DNA of 64,000 nt. Source: Glossina fuscipes. Lineage: Eukaryota; Arthropoda; Insecta; Diptera; Glossinidae. Below the pieces are notes generated by a model. The model was not told the DNA's origin, made no database searches, and was given only the letters and a program-made list of their open reading frames with translations. Shown one piece after another: positions 51,769 through 63,934 of the stretch; the first letter of the stretch is position 1, and each line of letters starts with the position of its first letter. The position numbers and the translations under genes were made by a program. The stretch is taken from assembly GCF_014805625.2 (NCBI RefSeq), contig NW_023998415.1, forward strand, positions 20,902,456-20,966,455, read 5' to 3'.

Positions 51769-53456
51769 TGCATAAGAGAGAATGTGTGACCGACTCCTGC
51801 CTTCTTTCTTTCCGCCCTATGTGGTTTATATGAAAAATTTTAAATCTTTTTTTTTTTTTTTTTTTTAACATTTATTTAATCTTATATGATGTTGTAGTTA
51901 CTGCTGCAGAATTGCTTTTGAATTTTTGCCTTAAATTGCTCTAAAAATTTACTCTTGCATGCGGCTATGAAAGGGAACGCTCAGATACATGCATGTGCAC
52001 TCACACACATACGTAGAACAAAATACTGAATACAAAACTGTATTTAGGTCTTAATTTAATGATGTTGATGTCAGTCAGTCGTATGTATGGATACACACAT
52101 TCATACATTTATTCCTAAGCACATAAATATCTCGAGAGAAGCTTTAATTTGACATTCATTAAAAAGGAACACTATAAAAGACATTAAAGCACTGAATAAA
52201 ATAGGATTAAAATGAAAATCTTGAATGTTCATATAATTTATTAGAGAAAATTCATAAATTCGTAATGAAAATTAAGCTTTCATTACCATCCCATTGAGAT
52301 TATAAACCAATTTCCGTAGTTACGAGTGCTGTGTCGCAGGCGATTGCGATGTCGATGTGACAGGCATCAAAAAATAGTGAACGGCTAACTAAAGAAAATA
52401 CCATAACAGAAATCAAAACTTACCCACATCACTTGCTTCTAAGACATTCTCTTGGGCACTGCCCGTTTGGGAATTTAGACTATATCCGGATGAAATCATT
52501 GAAATTAACTCTTTATGATCTTAATAAGGTAAGCGAGCCACTTTCCGTACATCTCTTTTTGTTTTGGTTTTCAGTTTATAAAGACTTTGCCTACGTCACA
52601 TTTAACATTCGGAAATATAATGCTTACTCAACAACTGTACATAAATTTTCTTACCTTGTACTAACGTCTGCAAAGACTGGAAATCAATTACGTATATATA
52701 TATATATATTCGGTGGTAGTATTTTGGGGAAAGTCGCATTATTCGAGAACTGCGTTAAATACTTCAAGTAGTGCACTTTCTTACCAAGCCATTCGTCCTT
52801 TCTTCCGTGGTATAAAAGTGCGGTCTTTCTTCAAAAAGCAAAACAATTCAGTTCCAATTCATTTATGTATATCGAAACTACAAAGCTTACAAAAGCGACA
52901 TCCTTACATGGTTACGCAGTTTAAATATATCACAATGTGCAAGTGTACGAGTGTGCGAGTACGAAGTCTATGTTCTGAGTACCTTGGAGTTTACCTTGAT
53001 TGTAGTTACAGTGAATGATCAATGCCACACATCTTACGCTAAGCTACGACCACCATCATCCTAACTCCTTCATTTCCCTCACTTCCTTCCGACCCTCCCG
53101 CATAAGACGTATAGAAAATGCCTCCTGAATGATCGATCGTATTGGGAAAAAAAGCATCCAAACGCATCCCTCTTTTCTCATTTTGTTCTTCCTCCTGACT
53201 ATAACCCTACGTTGATACACTATATACGGATTCTTATGTATACAAAGATACAAGTTCCACCGTCAATTGCCATTTGTAGTGATGTTGTGTGAGTCCCGAA
53301 AGTGAGGAGACAGAAGCAGTTGCTCGAACCTGATTATATTTTTTATTCTTTCTTTTTTTTTCACGCGGTTATTTCCCTTTCAATATCAAAAGATTTCTGC
53401 ATTATTATATATACATATATATAGCAAGAGAAATAATTTGGTAGACCAAGTCTTAA
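51765..53456. other. non-genic stretch
   Basis: Two overlapping plus-strand frames of 112 and 101 codons at 52433-53018 have no recognised domain and no codon-level support. TATAAAAG at 52811 and TCAGTT at 52848 resemble TATA and initiator elements, with spacing longer than usual. Confidence 0.45.
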
Positions 53457-53562
53457 AGCACTAGCATGTAAGGACATTGACTTGACATTGAAAACTCTAC
53501 CCGAACCCGTGGCTTTGAGTTGTCAGTCGAGATCTTTTGCTTACTCAGCCACTCAGACGGAT
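53457..53562 (-). mobile_element. tRNA-derived SINE-like element, copy C
   Basis: The minus strand opens with CCGTCTGAGTGGCTGAGTAA, nearly identical to copy B. It continues with GATCTCGACTGACAACTCAA, CACGGGTTCGGGTAGAGTTT and TCAATGTC, then leaves the consensus. Box A (TGGCTGAGTAAG) is the best preserved of the set. Box B keeps GGGTTCG but lacks the AAATCTC that follows in A and B, so a short deletion probably removed it. Confidence 0.68.
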
Positions 53563-54905
53563 TTTGTACTACTCGCGGTTTCCCTAATATAAGCTGAGGG
53601 ACTTCAATATTTACAGCAAGCATTATCATTGCTCCACATTTACCAGGCATATCGATCATTTTCTATGCCCAGCACACATTTCTCCCTCCATTTACCACAC
53701 CCAGATATACGTAGATATTATATAATGTATATACATGTTTTCGAATATATTAAAAAATTGGGAGGAAAAGTCAAAAACAACGTCTGCACACTTTATTGTC
53801 GATTGTTACATTGCAAGTTGCAAGGCCCATTACACACGAAAGGAATAGGCAACTGACCATCTATCTGCTGCGATGTCTTCAATTAAAAGAAAAATACTTT
53901 AGAATTTTTATTTAATTGATCTGATAGAAGATATCAGAGATTTATCCAAAAGTATATAAAACTTTCTTGCTTGTTCGTTGTTGTTAAGAATGCTCAGAAA
54001 TTTGGAAAAAAAATTCCAATATTGTATGAGTACACATGCCACACAATTTCGTTGTAATTTACCTTAAGCAATGTAACCGGCGTGAAGTAAAATCAGTCGT
54101 AATATTACGCAAGCAGATGTACGCATAAGTGTAGAAGAAAATTTTTGTTTCCCTACAACAGCTCATTTAAATTCTCTGACCTAAAAATTCATCAGATTTA
54201 GCCAAGGGAGAATATGCCTTTTTAGCGCATCTCATATAACCAATAAAATCCGATTTAATTTTTATTTTTGTTTTTTCTACCACTAAAAGCTCTTTCGCAA
54301 AAGAGTGCGTCTATGGAAAACCGATATCTGCCACGATTAATTTTACGCTTCAGTGTGTCAAGGCATTCAGTGGATGTGAAAACAAAACCATACCAAACAA
54401 GCTGTAGAGGCTAACACCACCCACCAAGGAAATGTAAAGCAATTCCCTTTTATTGCTTTTGTTTTAAGGTTTAACAAAAAAAAAGAAGGAAAACAAACAT
54501 AAAACGACAAAAATGCCTTAAAATGAAGCAAGTGAAGTCAAATCGGGTAAAACGTTGCATGACCAGATATTCATATAACAAAAACACCAGCAATATGTTG
54601 ATGTTACTGGTGCTGTAGGCTAAACGAATTCATTTAGTAAATGCTATTTTTCTGGGTTTTTGTTTTTATATATTTCTTTTTTTTTTTCTTTTTTTTTTTA
54701 ATTTATTTTCATTTTTTACTTTTTCTGAGAGAGGCGAAAATTACAACATCAATAATAATAGCAACAACAAGAACAACGTGAGGCATAACATTTTAGGCCA
54801 CAAAATGGTCAAAACACATTTCCTATTACCAACGAAAGAAGTGCAAGGAACAAATACTATCGACACTTTTACAAACTTTGAAATGTAACACGCATACACA
54901 TACCG

Positions 54906-54916
<11 letters not shown>

Positions 54917-54936
<20 letters not shown>

Positions 54937-54938
54937 AA
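54917..54938. repeat. (CA)n microsatellite
   Basis: Short ACAC run inside a CA/TA-rich stretch, 54890-54985. Confidence 0.9.
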
Positions 54939-55198
54939 CACGCGCGCATATCTAAATACATCCGTATCCACATCCACGCTTATGCAAAGAGATAGACAAA
55001 CGTATACATATGCATGAGTAGAATTTAATAAAAAAGTGCATGCATATGAACTTGTGCATTTGTGTGTTCGTGTGTGCGTGTATGTTCGCTTTCGTTTAAA
55101 CATTTCACAAAAGTGTTGTGTTGGCATTTTATGGCCACTCGTTGGCTTCGCTCTTACATATTATCATCTATATATGTACATACGTATAAGAATCAGCA

Positions 55199-55274
55199 TA
55201 AATGAATGAATGAATGAATGGATGAACGAACGAATGACCGAATGAACGGACGAATGAACGAATGTACGAATGTG
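55199..55274. repeat. imperfect (AATG)n array
   Basis: AATG repeated five times, then mixed GATG, AACG, AATG and ACCG units for another 50 bp. Confidence 0.9.
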
Positions 55275-55554
55275 TTATATGTTGCGTCTGATTTAATAGC
55301 TAAATTACGTATAACACATATGTAACATTCTGCTGTGGTAGCACCTTTTTCTCCACGCTTGGCTGATCAGTTGTGCATATGTTTGTCTCAGTATATTCAT
55401 GAAGGCAACCTAGTATCTATATCGTTGCTTTTTGTATTAAACAAAGCCTGTAAGGTTACCCATGTTCCGGGTAATGCATGTATTATTGGTCATTCATATG
55501 CTTCGTTTGCCTATCTGTCCTACTATCAGTCCGTTTTAGTTGACCAAACGGCTA

Positions 55555-55557
<3 letters not shown>

Positions 55558-55610
<53 letters not shown>
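55558..55610. repeat. (TA)n microsatellite
   Basis: About 26 units with a single G interruption near 55592. Confidence 0.96.
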
Positions 55611-55743
55611 TATACATATGTATAAGAATTTTTGTATGTGCCTATGCATATGTATGCGTATATAACTCTCATTCAATGACTGATTACATTGTGAATTTCT
55701 GCATATGCAGCAGAATTTCACAGGCGTGCAACATTAATAATCA

Positions 55744-55842
55744 TGACACACACACACAAACCTACATACCACGATAACGCATTCACATACACATTCACAA
55801 ACACACACACGCACTTACACACACACATACACACACACACAC
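55744..55842. repeat. CA-rich cryptic repeat
   Basis: ACACAC runs separated by ATACA, ATTCACA and GCACTTACA spacers. Confidence 0.85.
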
Positions 55843-56375
55843 CCAGAAGCCTTTGATTTTATAATTGCATTACAAAGCCAAATAATAATTAAGCTTTAAC
55901 AGAGCCAAGCACTGCTGAACTCGGCAAAAAACATTTTTCCCACACGCACATGCATACTTGTGTGCATGTAAGAACATGCATGTATGCTTTGAAAAGCACA
56001 CATGTATAATTTCCCATAAAGAGCGAGAAAGTATGAAAAGGGCTTTTAATGAATTTTGATTGATTTTTTTAGTAAAAAAGTTTTTTTATTTTTTTTGTTT
56101 TTTTTTTTAATTTTTTTTTATTGTGTTCAAAACACTAAAAAGGGAAAAACATTCAAAATTTTTCAACTTTTTTTATACAGAAAATCACATAACATCATGG
56201 AAACTGAAACAGTGGCGATAGACTAAATTTAAGAGGCATTAAAGTTATTTTATGCTATTAATATATTTATATCCAACAGATTTGGATGAAGGTAGATTAA
56301 TTTTGTCTTCATTCCTGCAACACAATGCATACGTTTCGGAAATCCTAATATCATAATTTTAAGTTCATTATCTAC

Positions 56376-56397
56376 TTGTTGTTGTTGTTGTTGTTGT
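56376..56397. repeat. (GTT)n microsatellite
   Basis: Seven GTT units, about 190 bp beyond the 3' end of the Jockey remnant. Confidence 0.9.
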
Positions 56398-56587
56398 CTG
56401 CTTATTGCGGCCGTTGGTGCCAAAAATACTATTATTTCTTTTCCATCTGCACATTTATTTGAAATCTATTTTAAAATAGTGAGTAATTGATCCAATTTTA
56501 AGTTCACATTGCCTTTATTCTCAATTGAGGATGAAACTTTACAATTTGTATACTTATTTTCATAGACACGTGGAACTTATTTTAACC

Positions 56588-57868
56588 TTATCTAAAACAT
56601 GGTTGGTATCTTTTCAGTCTATTTGTCTTCTGACTATCATCTAGTAGGCCTTTTGCGAACAAGTTCGAATGATGGCAAAGCCGATCGAGATATCGACAAC
56701 TGATATTGATCGTTCCTTCTTTTTCTGTGGAAATGTTTATATCGATATGAATATGTTTGGTCATCAAACTGTGGAGCTTCTGTGAGTAATCTTAACGTTT
56801 CAGATGTGTAGAGTTGACGAATTTCAATTTTGAAGCTGCGCGCAGTACCCCAAAACTGTATGCCTCATGTCCGAATGGATTTCAGCATTTTATTTTCCAG
56901 ATTTAACTTTGATTTTTGACCAATCAGCCGATATAGACGTTTTGTTTTTATTTCCAAATGCGTGTTTCTTTTTTCGCTTTTATGGCCACGTCTTCCATGT
57001 AGATGCATGCCTTGGTACTTATATAATACTGTTTAATGCAGGAATTGAGGAGGCCATTAAAATATATAGGGGGGCAATCGACTTTTTTTAAAGGAAATGT
57101 CGCGAGCGTAGATTTTTCAGCATTGTTCCCTTTCTTTAGCCCTATATCCTACGAGAAATTAGTGTAGAACACAGGGCTCTGCGAAATGTTCGCATTGATA
57201 TTTTGTAAATTTACTTTAATAGAAATGGAGCCATATTCGCAAATACAAACGAAGAACTATGAATGAATGGATGCCAAAGTCAAGCAAAAACTTGCTTCTC
57301 GTTCAAGCAAACTGCTGAACAGTAGGCATTATTTTCTAACAAATTGCTTACTCCTTTCATGATTCGATAACATTTTTCAGGCATACGATGGTTATGACGT
57401 TCAGGCGCTATATTGTTATCGTCTAACATTGGCTGCAATCGCAGCAGCATTTTATCAAAGATGTTTCAAAAAGGCAGATACAAGACTTATTGGGCTGTAG
57501 GAGTTGATATCATTCTCTCCTTTAGCAAGTTTAGGCCACATCATTATTTCAACGCATACGAACTGATCTGGGTAATGGAATTGTAAAGGAAAGTCAATAA
57601 CATAATACTCATTTTAGGCGAAGCTCTTAATGCGTGCTTAATGCACGTATGTTGCCCTGACGCAGAGATCTCTTCTCGTTTAAAACGGAATAGTTTGCGG
57701 TCTACTTTCTTAAAGATTGTATATTTTACGAGTAAAGTCATTTGGCAAGAACTATCAAGAGACATTGTAAATTCTCTTTCATCTCGGGGACTGTTGAAAG
57801 AGAAAGGTTGAAAGCTAGATTCTAAGTGTTTTACTTTGACAATTCGGTTTAAAGAGCGGACTACCAAC
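56588..57868 (-). pseudogene. Jockey-clade non-LTR retrotransposon, ORF2 reverse transcriptase remnant
   Basis: Read on the minus strand with frame changes, this follows the order of a Jockey-type ORF2. The connector has HLESSF and LDSSCQM (about 57830-57750). RT fingers follow with LLTFLYNSI, NSYSPISLVSAF (about 57515-57475) and a palm block AYCSAVCLNEKQVFA (57328-57283). The C-terminal part has GNNAEKSTLATFPL, VDCPPIYFNG, RLIGQKSKLNLENK, GIQFWGTA (56863-56841), TSETLRLLTEAP, KHIHIDINIST, RYLDRLCHHSNL and a final TAA at 56588-56590. The usual LD in motif A is LN. The FADD box is absent because sequence jumps from about 57150 to the NAEKST block, an internal deletion. The YGIQ tyrosine codon is TGA, and a one-base shift sits near 56766. 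The endonuclease half was not found upstream and no poly-A tail is evident at the 3' side. A dead, old insertion. Clade assignment rests on motif order and spacing recalled for Jockey elements; subfamily is unknown. Confidence 0.88.
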
Positions 57869-60800
57869 TCGAATTCATTAAGCTGAGATGATAATTATCA
57901 TAAATAAATGAGTAAATTAGGTCTTGACTTGAATGAATTAGGTATGAGAGAGCTTTTAAAACAACTCGTTGATACTACATATGTTAAAGTCGCTATAACG
58001 ACACATTAGAATGAATCCTTCAATATGATTTCCATTGTTTTTTAAGGAATAAAGCTAACAATTTATCGTCATGAACGAGATATTGATGTGATCTTGCATT
58101 TCAAGTCTAATCTGTAAAGTGACCTAATGTCCCGTTCCAAAGTAGTCCAAATATTCAAGATCTTCATCTGAACTTCATGGTATCAATTCGTGGAAATTCA
58201 ACAAGTGAAAAGATTCTAGTCAGTCACGGTCTACCTATAAACACTCTGCGCTGCTTGACTATATATAGTTTACGACTTTTCAAACTAAAGCGTTGTAGGA
58301 GATGTGGCGGACAAAATGGTTCGATGCATTTCATTTTTGTGCAGCATCCGTCCTTGGGACAAAAGCAAAACTTGTATCAAATTTCATCTAAATACCTCAA
58401 AAGCTGTACTCAAAAGGATAAGACCGACAGATGGACAGACAAAGTTGGGTTTATGTCAAGTCCTTCGAAATATTACGTGCGCCCACACAAACTTATTATA
58501 CCTTTGCAGCTTTGTTAATTCTTGATTTCAAAGAAGAGCAGAATGATTCTGAAAATCTTTGGATTCAATTGTAACCAAAAATTCGGATTAAACTAATCTT
58601 TGCTTAACGTAGGGGAAAACTTCAGTTTTTATCAAAAAAATGCACAACATCGCACAACGATTATATTAAAGCAATAAATGGCTAAATGCTTTATCATTAT
58701 ACTACAGCTTTCGTATTTTGTAAGTTCTTTTCGTTCCCATGCACCAAAATGCATCAAATGCATCAAAAATGCATACGCGATAAACGCTGTCTATAAAATA
58801 ACGTATTTATAGCAGACGTAGATTGATATGCTTCACTCTGCGATTTACCAACGACCGATGATATCAAACAAATCAGGAGCAAGCAAGCATTTAAGCAAGC
58901 AGCTGATGACATAACCTCAATACTGACTAGTCAGCTATTTCGATGAGTTTAAAGATGAGTTAAAAGAGCTCTTGATGTCCAGCAAACTTAACGTTTTAAG
59001 GGATAATATCTGCTGATGTGTACCCGCAAACACAGACTTGGTACTCCTGTGGAGAAGTGATAATCAAATGGCGAGGACTGAAGGCTGCATTATACCCGAA
59101 GCAACTCGGGGCACAAGGCAATCGTTCGCTACTACTTAAACAAGTAACTGACTCGTCTGTTTACCTATGCCATAATTGGCCGAGTTGCAATGCATAATCG
59201 ATCGGTAGCAAAGAAACGTGCACATCTATCTTACTAGATGACGCGTAGCTTTGAAGGGCGAACAATTAGTCCAGTGAAGTAATGGCAGGCATCAAGTCTT
59301 TAAACAGAATTAATAGCAATTTTTCGCTAAATAATATTTTATGTTTGAAATTTATTTGACTTTCGTCATAGATCAGAGCGTAAAAGCAATAACAAATAAA
59401 AATTCGTATTCTATTTTTGCCGTTCTACTCTATGCTATCTTGTTCTAATGTATTCCATTCTATGATAATTTTTTTTATATGAGAAACCTGGTCGTTTACT
59501 CATTTCTGTACTGTTCGATTCGAAATACCATAAATTTTTATTATAAAAGGATTTTCACTATGCAATCGTAATTTTTCAACGTCCAATTGAGTTTAACTCT
59601 CTTTAAGTTTTAAAAACTTTTCAACACAAGTTCATTAATATTTATGGCAAATTCAAAATTCTATACATATATTTGTACTTTTTTTCTATTTTTGTTGTTG
59701 TCGGCAGAGAAAACGGAACATAGAAAAAGAAACAAAAATAAATGAATGTACAGATGGAACTTCGAGAAAATAGGAAATTCGGTGTAAGCTGCACTAGACC
59801 AGAACAAAAGGCTCAAATTAATTTATCACCCGTCGAATGGAAATAAAAAGCGAAGAAAAAAAAAAAAAAAAAAGTGAACCACAGCAGCCAAATTGTTGTT
59901 GTTATTGGATGTAATTGTTCTTGCAGCCAGGCGATGGTTAGATGAATGTATGAACGATTGGCTAAAAAGGGTGGAGGGGGAGAAAAAAAAAGAAGAAAAC
60001 TATTGCGAAAATACAGACAATTTGCTTAAAGAAAAAGGAAATCACTGAACGAAATATAAATGCGAGAAAAAGATCAAAGAGTACAAATTTTTTATGAAGA
60101 AGAACAATGCATAGGAGAGGACAACCTCGATCCCCTAACTTTGAACATTATTGCCATACATGATTGATTTCATTTTAGTTACAATTTTCCAATTAAACGT
60201 TTCTTGTATTTTCTTTCATTATAAAACCGAAAATCAGCAAAAATCCGAACACGTTCCTCGCACAAAAAAGCCAAAAAAGCAAAAAAAAAAAAAAAAAAGG
60301 CTGCTGGACTCTAAGAATGAGGCAAGTGTTGGTTACAAAAGAATTCTGCCTAATTGCCGATATGTGTTGTATATGAAAATGTACGACATGCTACTTTTAT
60401 GCCCTGCATAGGCGTAGTGTGTATTAAGCTTGTTGCTATTTTTAACATTAACAAAGAAAAAAATTTAGGTTTGAAGAGGACTTTGGAATTGCTTTCCTAT
60501 CGGGATTAACTCTTAAAAAAAGTATCCGCTGTTTTGGCTGCGTACGTTTTCTTTTTTCCTTTTTCCTTTTTTATTTTTTTTTTTTTTTTCTTAACATCCA
60601 AGAGTTAATCGCATTTTTAAAGACGCTCTTGGAGCGAAAGAGCAACCAATTGATCGAAATTTCGGCCCTAAAAACAAAATGGATTTGTTTTCAAGTGCAC
60701 ACTAACTTGGTATTTTTTTTTTATCGAAACGGGTATACGTCAGGATCCGTAACATCGTTTCACTTTGTCATGGAATTTCTTTTCGACCTTTCGCTTTTTC

Positions 60801-61577
60801 AACTTGTGCTGGACCCTTCATTCCAGTAATTATTACATCTAGCAATAGACTAACACATTACGGCACAGATGCTTGCTCGATCATCGTCTCGGTAAAAAAT
60901 AACCACAGCACTTTTTTTCCTGTTTCCTTAGTTAGTACTGCGAATCATTTGTTTTTGACATACTGAACTTCAGAAGAAGAAGAATCACATTGCAATAATA
61001 TCTTTGAGAACGTTAACCTATTAAGTTAACATGTACATAAAGTGTGTAGACAGTGCGGTAATGGCACGATGTTCGCCGCAGCAGAACTTACGAATTTTAG
61101 ACCCATGCCAATAAATTTCCGAAACGCCATATACGCTTATCGGTGTTGTTTGCAAATATTGAATAGGAAAATGGCAAAAGGCGAATAGAAAAGTTACGAA
61201 TGTGGAAGAAAGTGTTAATGGAGCCAATGTTAAATAATAACTAATGCAGATCTCTTGATTGTCCGTAATGAAGTGCAACACCATTGCTATTGAACTCTTT
61301 GATCTGAGCAAGACAGCGCACTGAACAGAATAGATTTTGAAAACTCACAAGTCCTTCTTAACAGCGGTCTTTTTAAACCGTGACTTAGTCAACTGAATTT
61401 CGTGTTTTGTTTAGCAAAAGTTCACGATCCGGCTACGTTGCTACCAATATTTTGAATAGAAAAACTGCCCTCGATTAGGTCAAATATCGGAAATATCCAA
61501 TAATTCCACAAAAATTTTGATTATATTTAATTTTTAAATATATATATATATTCCCTACATATATTCCCTATTTCATG
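57869..61577. other. non-genic stretch upstream of the LINE remnant
   Basis: Apart from the repeat scrap at 58350 there is no visible endonuclease half of the LINE. Three tandem AAATGCAT strings lie at 58746-58776. Purine-rich patches lie at 59700-60080 and poly-T at 60573-60590. Confidence 0.5.
58350..58505 (+). repeat. partial copy of the dispersed repeat
   Basis: CTTGTATCAAATTTCATCTA, AATACCTCAAAAGC and CCGACAGATGGACAGACAAA are the reverse-strand form of the blocks seen at 21110-21200 and 1-100. The unit is about 150 bp here, upstream (in LINE terms) of the Jockey remnant. Confidence 0.45.
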
Positions 61578-61757
61578 TCCACTCATCTGAATCGAATGGA
61601 TAACGGATTCACTATTTTAGATCCACTCATGTGAATCGAATGGATAATAATAAATTCGCTACTCTGGATCCACTCACGTGCATCGAATGGAAAATGGGTT
61701 CCCTGTTACATATCCACTCATCTGAATCGAGTGAATAATGGATAGCCGCTCGTGTTG
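61578..61757. repeat. four tandem units of 44-47 bp with an E-box in each
   Basis: Units start at 61578, 61622, 61669 and 61713 with TCCACTCA. The next bases give CATCTG, CATGTG, CACGTG and CATCTG respectively, then AATCGAATGGATAA (or CATCGAATGGAAAA, AATCGAGTGAATAA). The second half of the unit (GGATTCACTATTTTAGA and relatives) varies more. An AT-rich stretch precedes the array. Confidence 0.85.
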
Positions 61758-62949
61758 ATTAAAATTTGTATTCAAAGTTCTCCCTCGCTCCACTTCGTCT
61801 CCTCTACTTTCCCCGCTTCCGTACATCAGGCCCCAAATTAAGCTCAAAGATTGTACAATTTTTGATATCTGACCTATGATATCGAGTCATGTAAAATGCT
61901 GACTGCCAACTGTCTCTAATATTGTTACACGAACACATACAATACAGCACTGTAGGGTGTCTGATGATTGACTTCGATTGGCAATAAGAAATATATATAT
62001 ATATGTATATAACACTTTTTTTTTTTTATATATATATTATATAGATATTATTTTCATTGCATTACTGGGCCTTTAGCGCGGTAACCAGTGGAAATGAGCT
62101 CAGCAGGAGGGAATATGAGCATAAAAAAAAGGCAATTAGTGTCTGCAAGTATATAAGTCTTGTACTGTTGTAAATCACGATTAATGAACATTAACAAGCA
62201 AAGAAGAGCTCGAATAAGAAGATTGTGAACAATACAAATTGAAGGCCTGGCGTACAACTGCCTTTTTTTACAGAGTGTTTTCCTTCGTTCATCTTTCCTT
62301 TTTTCTTTTTGTTTTTTCTCCTTTTTTTTTTTTTTTCTTGTTTTTCTTTCCTCTTCAATCCTCTAGAAAAGTTTTTAAAAATTGCAACACAAATCCTCTA
62401 ACTGACCATATACATGAATGACGAAGGGATTATAAAACTTTTCGGTTCATTTGTGTTCTCTCTGGTGTAATTAAGAAATTTATATGCGGATATTTTATTT
62501 TTTCCCTCTATACCCTCAGAGATGTACTTAAATATATACTTCGCTCAATTTGATTTTTACTTTTTTTTCGCATTTTTTTTTTTTTTTTTTTTGTTTTTTT
62601 TCCGAATAAACCATAAATTTTGCACAAGATACCGGAAAATTCCTTTCATATCAAACATTTTCGCATACATTTTAACGAAAATTTATAACAAACCATAAAT
62701 ATTTTTTTGGTGTTAGTTGGCATAACATGCATTTTGACACTTTTTTTTTTTCGTCATCTAGGCAAAGCAATATCTAAACTTTTTACAATATTCCAGAGAA
62801 AAAAAAAAGAAAAAAGAAAATTGTCACTTATATCAGTGTTGGTTATTTGTTGTTTTTTTTTTTTTTTTTTTTTTTTTTTTCCCTCTCTTTTTTTTATTAT
62901 TGTTATTATTCAGTAACTCGGGGAATAGAGAGCAAAAAGGGAGCGCAAA

Positions 62950-62985
<36 letters not shown>

Positions 62986-63934
62986 TGGAGCGAGAAAGAG
63001 AGGAAAGGATGACGTTTCCCTTTTTACTATTTTTTTTTTTTTTTTTTTTTTTTTTTCTATTTTTAACCGAGAATATATTGCCTACATTGCAAAAATTCTA
63101 AAGTACTATAAATTCATCATGTGTGCAATGTTGCATACAGCAAACAAGCTGTTGCAGTTCTTTCGGTTTTCTACACCCTCGTGCCACCCCAGCAATGCAG
63201 TCGGCCATAGAGCCCACGATTTCCATTCGCCCACTCGTTACCATGATTGTGTTTTCAGAAATGCTATAAATTGCTATTTCGTGTGTGCTCTTTTCGGTTC
63301 TGTTTTTAGTCTTTATTTTTATTTATTTATTTTTTTATGCATATTTACTGTTATCGCTCGTTATGGTTGTACAATCAAGTGTTTTGATATGTTGCCTCGT
63401 ATATGTATTGCAATTTTTTAACATTTTTTCTTTTCGGTTTATTTTTATTTTTTATTTTTTATTTTTTTTTTTTTTGGATAAAATGACAAAAAAAACTTGT
63501 AAGCAGTCAGAAGCCTCTGTGAAAATTTTGTACAACAAAATAAAGCATGTAATAAACAAAACGAATTTTACAAAAATTGCTCTAACAAAGGTAACGAACA
63601 AGCTTCACACAGCATCTGAATTAAGTTTTAAGTAAATTTCAGAAGAGCTTCCGAAACAAATAAGAATGTTGCTTAACGAGTTGCGTCTCTTAAATGGTCA
63701 AATGCTTGTGTCTAAATCAGCAACCTGCTGATGAAAACAAAGGGTATCAATATCCGTCCCTGTAATCCAATCTAGACAGAAGCGCACAAATCTTTCCACA
63801 TTTGCGTTTAAAAAGATTATCAACGAGTAAAGCATTAGCTAGAGCGATGAGGAGTAAAAAGATTGTAGTGAGCTGTGCGCCTCCACCTACCTTACACCAC
63901 TTCACAAGTATTCATGCGATGTCTTTTGAAAATA
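61758..63934. other. poly-T and simple-sequence stretch
   Basis: Long T runs at 62322, 62573, 62853, 63030 and 63460 alternate with (GA)n. A short plus frame at 63483-63635 (MTKKTCKQSEASVKILYNKI onward) shows no motif. Confidence 0.55.
62951..62982. repeat. (GA)n microsatellite
   Basis: Sixteen GA units, set between poly-T runs at 62853-62880 and 63030-63057. Confidence 0.96.

Noticed and set aside
51476..51871. 131-codon frame with His/Thr and Tyr/Ile repeats
   Set aside because: Produced by the (TA)n-(TG)n microsatellite and T runs.
52811..52853. TATAAAAG plus TCAGTT as a core promoter
   Set aside because: Spacing is about 39 bp rather than about 30, other TATAAAAG strings occur by chance in this AT-rich DNA, and no gene follows.
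53457..53562. A tRNA gene on the minus strand
   Set aside because: Box A and B are present, but no acceptor or anticodon stems form and the same extra body occurs in other copies, so a SINE-like element is the better call.
54741..55127. 128-codon minus-strand frame
   Set aside because: Largely translation of CA-rich simple sequence and triplet repeats; no domain.
57544..57867. A possible intact 107-residue minus-strand gene
   Set aside because: It is one frame of the Jockey remnant; the homology continues in other frames on both sides of the frameshift.
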